DNA of 5,218 bases from Flavobacteriaceae bacterium (GTDB taxonomy: Bacteria > Bacteroidota > Bacteroidia > Flavobacteriales > Flavobacteriaceae): assembly GCA_947461915.1 (NCBI GenBank), contig CANHNG010000161.1, positions 1 through 5,218 on the forward strand, in the 5' to 3' direction. Both the position numbers and the translations under genes were made by a program. Shown one piece after another: positions 1 through 5,218 of this stretch. Position 1 is the stretch's first letter, and the number at the start of each line of letters is the position of its first letter. The notes under the pieces were generated by a model, which worked only from the letters and a program-made list of their open reading frames with translations, made no database searches and was not told the DNA's origin.

Positions 1-956
1 ACTTTTGAAACCGAATCGTTTACAGGGTCAACATAAGGTTTATTTTTTTTTCCGAAGAGGGAGACATTTACGTATCGAGTAGGATAAAGTCTCACGTCTT
101 GCAATAACAATTCAAGTTCTTTTGTAGTTCTATCTAAGTTTTTATACAAATCCTCGTCTTTCAACATCTTGCCCATAGTGCCTTTTCCGGCTTGGAGGTT
201 ATCCATTATCGCATCTACATCATTCAAGGTTTTTTGTAGACTTTTAGCAGTTTTTCCCAAATCGGCTTTGTTCAAAGAATCAGAAATCTTGGAAAAATTA
301 CTCGATATTTTATTAAAGTTGGAGACCACTCCTTTTATTTGAACTTTATTGTCATCTAAAATAGTGTTCAAACTTAAGGAAGCCTTGTGAAATTCCAAAC
401 TGGTTTTACTTAATGAAGCTAGACTGTTTTTCAAATCCTCTTGTCCCTTATTGTCTAAAACATTATTTATGCCGGTTATTAGATTGTCTGCATTAAGCAA
501 TAACTTCTCCATTTTTTCTTGAAGAGGTACTAATTTTTCCCCCACGGAAGCAAACAGACCTAATTTAGTAGTTCCCTTTAGTTTCTGACCGTCTACCGCT
601 AAAGTTTTATCACTAAAATTCGGATAAATTGCAATTTGTTTTCCAGCAATAAAACCAGGTTCATAAATTGTCGCCACGCTAGATTTAGAAATAGGAAAAT
701 CGGTTTTTAATTGCAATTCCACCAGTAATTTTCCCGTGTTTTCGTCTAAAGTTATACTGCTTACCTTACCAATATTTAATCCATTTAGAGTAACAGGGGC
801 TGAAGAAGCCAAACCTTCCACATTATCATACTCCACATAAAAAGTTTTATAATCCGTAAAAAGATCCTTTCCTTGAAGGAAGCTATATCCCCAAATAAAT
901 AGCAAAATAGCAGAAATGACTAATAGGGCTGTTTTAATTTCTCGTGTTAATGTCAA
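1..956 (-). CDS. mlaD: MlaD family (MCE domain) protein, 3'-truncated by window edge
   Basis: Probably the membrane-anchored, substrate-binding part of an Mla-type system that moves phospholipids between inner and outer membranes. I translated 318 codons without a stop, reading off the left edge. A short N-terminus (TREIKT) is followed by one membrane segment at about residues 10-27. A single MCE/MlaD domain lies at about 38-115, including NVEGL, VTLNGLNIGKV and the EPGFIAGKQIAIYPN stretch. A long helical, probably coiled-coil part (about 135-290) follows, then the RYVNVSLFGKKNKPY motif that I associate with Bacteroidota MCE proteins. The start is taken as TTG at 956-954: a TGA lies two codons upstream, no in-frame ATG occurs until residue 149, and that Met would remove both the anchor and the MCE domain. 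ATT at 959 is the only other start. The gene follows the amidase by 55 bp on the same strand, so the two are probably co-transcribed. No mlaE or mlaF partner is in view. The family is secure; the substrate is inferred from the family. Confidence 0.9.
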   Translation of the reverse strand, partial: MTLTREIKTALLVISAILLFIWGYSFLQGKDLFTDYKTFYVEYDNVEGLASSAPVTLNGLNIGKVSSITLDENTGKLLVELQLKTDFPISKSSVATIYEPGFIAGKQIAIYPNFSDKTLAVDGQKLKGTTKLGLFASVGEKLVPLQEKMEKLLLNADNLITGINNVLDNKGQEDLKNSLASLSKTSLEFHKASLSLNTILDDNKVQIKGVVSNFNKISSNFSKISDSLNKADLGKTAKSLQKTLNDVDAIMDNLQAGKGTMGKMLKDEDLYKNLDRTTKELELLLQDVRLYPTRYVNVSLFGKKNKPYVDPVNDSVSK

Positions 957-972
957 AATTCAAATGTTTATA

Positions 973-980
973 CAAATTTA
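973..980 (-). promoter_or_regulatory. Possible -7 box upstream of the mlaD-like gene
   Basis: Read on the minus strand this is TAAATTTG, a match to the Bacteroidota -7 consensus TAnnTTTG, ending 16 nt before the TTG start. I see no TTG at the expected 17-23 nt upstream, so it is at best half a promoter. In such AT-rich sequence a chance match is likely, and read-through from the amidase gene is the simpler explanation. Confidence 0.2.
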
Positions 981-1011
981 ATATAAAAAATAATTAAACT
1001 TATCGTTAATA

Positions 1012-2178
1012 CTATTTAAGTGCGTCTTGAATACTAATGTTTTTCCCGTCTTTAAAGGCAATTAAATAAGCATTTTTGTATCCTTTAGATTTCGCTTCTT
1101 GCAATAATTTTTTTGCTTCTTCATAATTGGAAGTTTCACCATACATATATTTGTATAGATTCTTTGTTTGGGAACTTGAGATGTTTTTCAATCCTTTAAA
1201 ATTTTTAGAATCCAATTCTACTTTGTTGACGCTTGCTGAAAGCTGCACTTTAAAGATTACTCCATCTGCCATAACCTGATTTACTACTGTTTTTTTGGTA
1301 ATAGGCACATCGATTAATTGTTGTTTTACGGAAGTGGCAGTATCCTTTAAGGGTTTTTCAATTATTTTTCGAGAGGGTTTTTCGTAATCACTGTCTAAAT
1401 TTCCATTGCCAAAATATTCTTTTTTGTAACTAATAATAGCATTTGCTATAGCGTTGGCTATATCATCCTGACCTTCTTCAGAGTCTAGAATATTACCTTC
1501 CACAGGATTGGATATAAATCCAGTTTCTATCAATACTCTTGGCATATAGGCTTTATGGAGCACCATATAAGGAGCCTGCTTCACCCCTCCTTGTCTAAGT
1601 TTTTTGCCCAAGGCTGCAAATTCTTCCTCTACCTTACTAGCCATCGAAATACTGTTGTCCAAATATTCTTCCTGCATCAAAGTCATTCCTATCATCGTTT
1701 CTGGAGAATTAGGATCAAAACCTTCATACTTTTGTTTATAATCTTTTTCTAGAGTAATAACCGAGTTCTCTTTTTTAGCAGCTTCAAGGTTTGAAGCTAC
1801 TTTAGTCATCCCCATTACATAGGTTTCTGTGCCGTCAGCTACAGTATTTTTATTAGCATTACAGTGAATAGAAACGAAAATATTGGCATCAGCTCGATTG
1901 GCTATATTGGCTCTTTCAATCAAATCGATAAAAATATCTGTTTTTCGAGTATAAATAACATCAATTTTAGGATTCTCTTCCAATATCTTTCCCACTTTAA
2001 GTACAATGGCTAAAGCAATATTCTTTTCTACATGACCATTATAAACTGCACCAAAATCATGTGCACCATGACCTGCATCCAAGGTTACTTTGAATACATT
2101 GGATTGACCAAAGCCAAATAAAGAAACCATCAATAAAAGTAAAGAAAATATTAGTTTGGTTCTACTAATTATATACAT
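1012..2178 (-). CDS. N-acetylmuramoyl-L-alanine amidase (Amidase_3) with SPOR-like C-terminus
   Basis: A secreted zinc hydrolase that cuts the bond between N-acetylmuramic acid and L-alanine in peptidoglycan, probably in cell separation or wall turnover. The 388 residues begin with a signal peptide (basic start, hydrophobic 9-23, likely cleavage near FGFGQS at 24-26). The Amidase_3 domain follows almost at once. Expected zinc ligands are present as His37 (in DAGHG), Glu51 (in VEKN) and His105 (in SIHCNA), and the catalytic glutamate as Glu218 (in LIETGFISN). A mostly helical stretch of about 95 residues (117-210) lies between His105 and Glu218, where E. coli AmiB-type enzymes carry an autoinhibitory helix, so regulation by an activator is possible. 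A linker (255-305) leads to a SPOR-like tail (308-388), starting FKVQLSAS and including the YKYMYGET and GYKNAYLIAF motifs; such domains bind glycan strands lacking stem peptides. The start is ATG at 2178; the stop is TAG. It lies divergent to lptD and upstream of the mlaD-like gene. Confidence 0.95.
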   Translation of the reverse strand: MYIISRTKLIFSLLLLMVSLFGFGQSNVFKVTLDAGHGAHDFGAVYNGHVEKNIALAIVLKVGKILEENPKIDVIYTRKTDIFIDLIERANIANRADANIFVSIHCNANKNTVADGTETYVMGMTKVASNLEAAKKENSVITLEKDYKQKYEGFDPNSPETMIGMTLMQEEYLDNSISMASKVEEEFAALGKKLRQGGVKQAPYMVLHKAYMPRVLIETGFISNPVEGNILDSEEGQDDIANAIANAIISYKKEYFGNGNLDSDYEKPSRKIIEKPLKDTATSVKQQLIDVPITKKTVVNQVMADGVIFKVQLSASVNKVELDSKNFKGLKNISSSQTKNLYKYMYGETSNYEEAKKLLQEAKSKGYKNAYLIAFKDGKNISIQDALK

Positions 2179-2189
2179 AAGTTTAAAAG

Positions 2190-2203
2190 TTAATTATAAT
2201 TAA
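2190..2203. repeat. Perfect 14-bp AT-only palindrome upstream of the amidase start
   Basis: TTAATTATAATTAA is its own reverse complement and ends 11 nt before the amidase ATG. On the predicted amidase transcript it lies in the 5' leader, so it could act as a DNA operator or form a weak AU hairpin near the start. It contains only A and T, so chance occurrence is quite possible. Confidence 0.3.
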
Positions 2204-2238
2204 GGTACTACAGCTATAAATCTATTAATTGATTATTT

Positions 2239-2264
2239 TTGACAAAAATTTATATGTAAGTTTG
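2239..2264 (+). promoter_or_regulatory. Candidate lptD promoter (-7 box TAAGTTTG)
   Basis: TAAGTTTG at 2257-2264 matches the Bacteroidota -7 consensus TAnnTTTG. It would start transcription near 2270, leaving a leader of about 42 nt before the TTG start of lptD. The nearest upstream TTG triplets are at 2239-2241 (15-nt gap) and 2229-2231 (25-nt gap), both just outside the usual 17-23 nt. A second -7-like box, TATTTTTG, lies at 2234-2241 but has no TTG at proper spacing. The prediction rests mainly on the -7 box and its position. Confidence 0.4.
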
Positions 2265-2291
2265 ACACTTCAAAAAACAAGCCATATTTTA

Positions 2292-2321
2292 CAAAAATAG
2301 CATTAAAACCTTTGCATACAA
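2292..2321 (-). promoter_or_regulatory. Candidate amidase-mlaD promoter (TTG-N19-TATTTTTG)
   Basis: On the minus strand TTG at 2321-2319 is followed, after 19 nt, by TATTTTTG at 2299-2292. This fits the full Bacteroidota promoter consensus TTG-N17-23-TAnnTTTG. Transcription would begin near 2286, giving a leader of roughly 107 nt before the amidase ATG. The -33 element falls within the first codons of lptD, so lptD translation start and amidase promoter share sequence. This is the best full promoter match in the spacer. Confidence 0.5.
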
Positions 2322-5011
2322 ACTTATTTAATATCGTTTTATTATCAATTTTCCTAACAATTGGATCTTGTAAATTATATTCCCAAGATATAACAAAAAG
2401 CCAAACGGCTATACCTTCTAAAAACCAAACAAATAGCACTAGAATTAGTGTTGATACTTCCAAAAAATCAATTGTTTATATAAATAATAAAGAATCAGAC
2501 ACGATAAAAAAGGATAGTATCAAACCCAAAAAGGCATTTCTTGAGGGCAAGGTAAAATACAAGGCTGAAAATTATGCCAAAATTGAGCAAAAGAAAAAAC
2601 GCATTACCTTATATGATAAGGCCGAATTGTACTATCAGGATATAGAATTAAAGTCGGGAATCATTGTAATGGATTACGAAAAAAATGAAGTATATGCCGG
2701 GCGAATTAAAGATTCTACTGGGTTTTATACGCAATATCCCAATTTCAAACAAGGAGAAAATATCATAGAACCCGATTCCATTCGATTTAATTTCAAGACA
2801 AAAAAAGCATTAATTTGGAATTCAAGAACAGATCAAGGTGAATTTAAAGTAAAGGCTGCCATTACAAAAAAGGAAAATGATTCCGTATATTTTTTGAGAG
2901 GCGCCCGATTTACAACTTCCAAAGATATAGATCATCCCGAGTATTATTTCCGAACTAGTAAAGTAAAATTTACTCCCGGCAAGAAAGTCGTTACTGGATT
3001 GACTAATATGGTTATTGCCGACGTTCCTACACCCCTGGCATTGCCTTTTGCTTTTTTTCCAATGAGTAAAGAAACCAGTATTTCAGGAGTGATTTTACCC
3101 AGTTACAATGACTCGAATAATAGAGGGTTTTCATTACAAAACGGAGGGTATTATTTTGCACTTGACGACCATTATGATTTAACTGTTTCCGGCGATTATT
3201 ATACCAATGGGAGTTATGGAATGCGTTTTGAATCCTCCTATGCAAAACGATATAATTATAGAGGAAATTTAAATTTTCGTTTTGAAAATTTAATTAATAG
3301 TGAAAGAGGCTATCCTGATTATTCGAAACAAAACATTTACAATTTTCAATGGTCCCATTCCAAAGATTCTAAATCAAATCCAAATTCAAGTTTTTCTGCT
3401 TCTGTAAATCTTGGAAGCAGTAAGTATTTTAAACAATCTATAAATCAAGCTAATATCGGTTCTAATCTCAACAACACATTAAGCTCTTCTGTTTCCTATT
3501 CCAAAACATTCAATTCGGTGCCACAAGTGAGAATGTCTTTGACCGCGACACATTCTCAAAACACCCAAACCGAGGAAATCAATATGACATTACCCACACT
3601 TCAAGCAAGTGTTGACCGAATTTATCCTTTCGTTGGAAAAGATGGAATTAAAAAAGGGTTTTTCAAAAATATAAATTTGCAATATAATTTAAATGCTAGA
3701 AATAGCTTCACCACCAAAGATTCGTTATTCTTTAAACCTGAAATGTTTAAAGATGCTAAAACCGGTATGGAGCATACTATCCCGCTGAGTACTAATTTTA
3801 AATTGTTCAAGTATTTCAGTGTCTCAACTTCTGCAAATTATAAGGAAGTTTGGTATTTGAAAACCATCGGAAGAAATTATGATGCGTTTCAAGGCAAAGT
3901 AGTCGATAACATCGTAAATGGTTTCGATGCTTACAGAACCTATTCCTTTTCTTCCAGTATAGGAACCACCATTTATGGAACGTTCAATTTTGGTGAAAAG
4001 AAAAAAATTAAATCAATTAGACACGTAATTCGACCATCGGCTTCCTATGGATATACGCCAAGTTTTGAAAAGTATTACGACACTTATGCATCTGATGCCA
4101 GCGGTACTATGACAAAAGAATATTCTCGTTTTGAAGACGGAATTTTTGGGGCTCCTGGAAAAAGTAATTCGAACACACTTGGATTTGATTTAAGCAACAC
4201 TTTTGAAGCAAAAGTGACTGACAAAGACAGCACCAAGACCGAAGCTAAAAAAATTATGCTTCTTAATAATTTAAATCTTTCCACAAGTTATGACATCAAT
4301 GCTGACGGAATTGCTTCTCTAAAGTGGTCGCCAGTAAGAGTAAGTGGGGGAACACAGCTTTTCAACAACAAAATGAATGTGAATTTTGGAACCACCTTAG
4401 ACCCTTACGCTATCGATAATTCGGGTAAACGAATTAATGTTTTTAATATTGATAATGGTGGTAGTTTGTTTAGAATGACGAGTGCCAATATGACTTTAAA
4501 TTACTCTCTTTCAAGCAAAAAGGATGAAGATAAAACGAAAGACAAAAACAATCAAGGAAAAAGAAATGGTGGTCGAGAAGACGACTTGTTCGGAACGAAT
4601 ACGGATTTAAGCGATCGTAGAAAAAGTCAATTTGACGAAAGTGAAGAGGAAGGTGAAGACAAGATTTCGGAGTTTTTTAGTTCCAAATTACCATGGGATA
4701 TGACATTTGCCTATTCCCTGACTTATGGAAATAACAATAGAGAAAAACAAATAGTTGGAAATTCTCTAATGATTTCCGCCAATGCTGATTTAACTTCTAA
4801 ATGGAAAACAGGAATATCTACTGGATATGATTTTGTACAGAAAGGCGTTACCTTCACACAACTTCGTTTTGAAAGAGATTTATTGAGTTGGAGAATGGAT
4901 TTCAATTGGATGCCTTTTGGAACCAATGCCAATTGGAGCTTTTTCATCGGAATAAAATCGGGTGTATTGAGCGATATAAAATGGGACAAACGAAGCACTT
5001 CTAATAGATAA
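2312..5011 (+). CDS. lptD: LPS assembly protein LptD (OstA), outer membrane beta-barrel
   Basis: The outer-membrane translocon that takes lipopolysaccharide from the periplasmic Lpt bridge and inserts it in the outer leaflet. The 899 residues begin with a signal peptide (hydrophobic about 5-18, likely cleavage near LYSQD, 22-26), then a Ser/Thr/Lys-rich linker (26-73). An OstA/LptA-like beta-jellyroll spans about 75-235, with FLEGKVKY, the AELYYQDIELKSG strand pair and later YYFRTSKVKF. The plug/barrel junction reads VPTPLALPFAFFP (238-250), then SGVILPSYNDSNNRGF, and strands rich in alternating aromatic residues run to the C-terminus. A charged segment (about 736-785) probably forms a loop. 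The mature protein has no cysteine, so the disulfides of E. coli LptD cannot form. TTG at 2312 is chosen because it gives a normal signal peptide; the frame is open back to a TGA at 2240 but contains no ATG. No LptE is nearby. ridA follows by 49 bp. Length is somewhat greater than E. coli LptD. Confidence 0.94.
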   Translation: MHTNLFNIVLLSIFLTIGSCKLYSQDITKSQTAIPSKNQTNSTRISVDTSKKSIVYINNKESDTIKKDSIKPKKAFLEGKVKYKAENYAKIEQKKKRITLYDKAELYYQDIELKSGIIVMDYEKNEVYAGRIKDSTGFYTQYPNFKQGENIIEPDSIRFNFKTKKALIWNSRTDQGEFKVKAAITKKENDSVYFLRGARFTTSKDIDHPEYYFRTSKVKFTPGKKVVTGLTNMVIADVPTPLALPFAFFPMSKETSISGVILPSYNDSNNRGFSLQNGGYYFALDDHYDLTVSGDYYTNGSYGMRFESSYAKRYNYRGNLNFRFENLINSERGYPDYSKQNIYNFQWSHSKDSKSNPNSSFSASVNLGSSKYFKQSINQANIGSNLNNTLSSSVSYSKTFNSVPQVRMSLTATHSQNTQTEEINMTLPTLQASVDRIYPFVGKDGIKKGFFKNINLQYNLNARNSFTTKDSLFFKPEMFKDAKTGMEHTIPLSTNFKLFKYFSVSTSANYKEVWYLKTIGRNYDAFQGKVVDNIVNGFDAYRTYSFSSSIGTTIYGTFNFGEKKKIKSIRHVIRPSASYGYTPSFEKYYDTYASDASGTMTKEYSRFEDGIFGAPGKSNSNTLGFDLSNTFEAKVTDKDSTKTEAKKIMLLNNLNLSTSYDINADGIASLKWSPVRVSGGTQLFNNKMNVNFGTTLDPYAIDNSGKRINVFNIDNGGSLFRMTSANMTLNYSLSSKKDEDKTKDKNNQGKRNGGREDDLFGTNTDLSDRRKSQFDESEEEGEDKISEFFSSKLPWDMTFAYSLTYGNNNREKQIVGNSLMISANADLTSKWKTGISTGYDFVQKGVTFTQLRFERDLLSWRMDFNWMPFGTNANWSFFIGIKSGVLSDIKWDKRSTSNR
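4517..4666 (+). other. Charged low-complexity segment within lptD
   Basis: Residues about 736-785 of LptD form a hydrophilic stretch dominated by Lys, Asp, Glu, Asn and Arg, with a Lys/Asp-rich first part, a Gly/Arg middle and an acidic end containing SEEEGED. It separates two beta-rich stretches (ending NMTLNYSLSS and resuming LPWDMTFAYSLTYG), so it most likely forms one disordered loop between neighbouring barrel strands. Which side of the membrane it faces cannot be told from sequence. Confidence 0.6.
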
Positions 5012-5060
5012 CATTTTCATTTCATTAAACTCAAAATTTATAGAAATTCAAAATTATTTC

Positions 5061-5218
5061 ATGAAAAAAATTATTTTTACTGAAAAAGCCCCAGCACCAA
5101 TAGGACCTTATAATCAAGCTGTCCTCAAAGGAAATATACTTTATACCTCTGGGCAAATTGCCATACATCCAAAAACGGGTGAATTGGTCACAGCCAATAT
5201 TGAGGAAGAAACGCAACA
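5061..5218 (+). CDS. ridA: RidA family (YjgF/YER057c/UK114) protein, 3'-truncated by window edge
   Basis: RidA hydrolyses reactive enamines and imines, such as 2-aminoacrylate formed by PLP-dependent dehydratases, releasing the keto acid and ammonia and so protecting PLP enzymes. Only the first 52 codons are present. They show the family's N-terminus: KAPAPIGPYNQAV (residues 9-21), with Tyr17 at the expected active-site position, followed by LYTSGQIAI (27-35) and the PKTGEL turn (37-42). The arginine that binds the substrate carboxylate lies further on, beyond the window. The start is ATG at 5061. It is 49 bp after lptD on the same strand with no clear terminator or promoter between, so read-through from lptD is likely. 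The link to the envelope genes is probably positional only. The family assignment is strong, although another YjgF-fold paralogue cannot be fully excluded from half a protein. Confidence 0.92.
   Translation, partial: MKKIIFTEKAPAPIGPYNQAVLKGNILYTSGQIAIHPKTGELVTANIEEETQ

Larger units (their letters stand above)
2179..2311. promoter_or_regulatory. Divergent intergenic region between the amidase gene and lptD
   Basis: This 133-bp spacer separates the two divergent transcription units and must hold promoter signals for at least one, probably both. It is strongly AT-rich. It contains three matches to TAnnTTTG: two facing lptD (2234-2241 and 2257-2264) and one facing the amidase (2292-2299). No Shine-Dalgarno-like sequence precedes either start, as is usual in Bacteroidota. 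I see no clear terminator or RNA gene. Confidence 0.7.

Noticed and set aside
43..51. Run of nine T (A9 in the coding strand) in the mlaD-like gene, as a possible slippage or phase-variation site
   Set aside because: The frame continues intact through it with the conserved FGKKNKPY motif, and A-runs for Lys codons are common in such AT-rich genes.
951..956. TTGACA on the minus strand, resembling a sigma-70 -35 box
   Set aside because: It is the start codon and second codon of the mlaD-like gene, and Bacteroidota do not use the TTGACA/TATAAT promoter type.
1555..1752. Plus-strand open frame of 65 codons opposite the amidase gene
   Set aside because: It is antisense to well-conserved amidase codons, gives a low-complexity Phe/His-rich product and matches no family I recognise.
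2360..2371. Lipobox-like IGSC in the LptD signal peptide, suggesting a lipoprotein
   Set aside because: LptD is an integral barrel, and a signal peptidase I site at LYSQD just downstream fits better. The Cys is more likely incidental.
2233..2463. Minus-strand open frame of 76 codons covering the intergenic region and lptD start
   Set aside because: It overlaps the lptD signal peptide region in antisense, its hydrophobic look mirrors that of the signal sequence, and nothing supports it as a gene.
3027..4998. Several minus-strand open frames of 62-91 codons inside lptD
   Set aside because: They are shadows of a single continuous lptD frame whose protein is convincing throughout.
5012..5060. 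Search for a terminator or promoter between lptD and ridA
   Set aside because: I see no stable hairpin followed by a T-run and no TAnnTTTG box, only AT-rich spacer, so no feature is called.
5031..5216. Minus-strand open frame opposite ridA
   Set aside because: The plus-strand frame encodes an unmistakable RidA N-terminus; the antisense product resembles nothing known to me.

Overview
The window reads as core chromosome of a Flavobacterium-like member of the Bacteroidota. Base composition is strongly AT-rich and starts lack Shine-Dalgarno motifs. The intergenic sequence carries TAnnTTTG promoter boxes, the Bacteroidota -7 consensus. The protein sequences resemble Flavobacteriales versions of their families: an MCE protein ending in an RYVNVSLFG-type motif, an amidase with a C-terminal SPOR-like tail, and a large LptD.

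The layout is two divergent transcription units separated by 133 bp. Leftwards on the minus strand are a periplasmic N-acetylmuramoyl-L-alanine amidase (1012-2178) and, 55 bp further on, an MlaD/MCE-domain protein (1-956, running off the left edge). Rightwards on the plus strand are the LPS assembly protein LptD (2312-5011) and, 49 bp further on, the start of a RidA-family enamine/imine deaminase (5061 to the right edge). Both the MlaD gene and lptD appear to start with TTG; a search for ATG starts alone would miss the MlaD gene entirely, because its first in-frame Met is at residue 149.

Three of the four genes act in the cell envelope: LptD inserts lipopolysaccharide in the outer membrane, the amidase cuts peptidoglycan, and the MCE protein probably moves phospholipid between the membranes. 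RidA is a metabolic housekeeping protein with no obvious link to the envelope. The spacer between the two units holds promoter-like elements for both directions. If both are used, the two transcripts would overlap at their 5' ends and the amidase -33 element would lie inside the first codons of lptD.

I see no mobile element, RNA gene, CRISPR array, toxin or defence gene, or phage sign. I did not find an unknown biological system. The points worth a second look concern start codons, the promoter arrangement, the absence of cysteine from mature LptD, and a charged insertion in its barrel.
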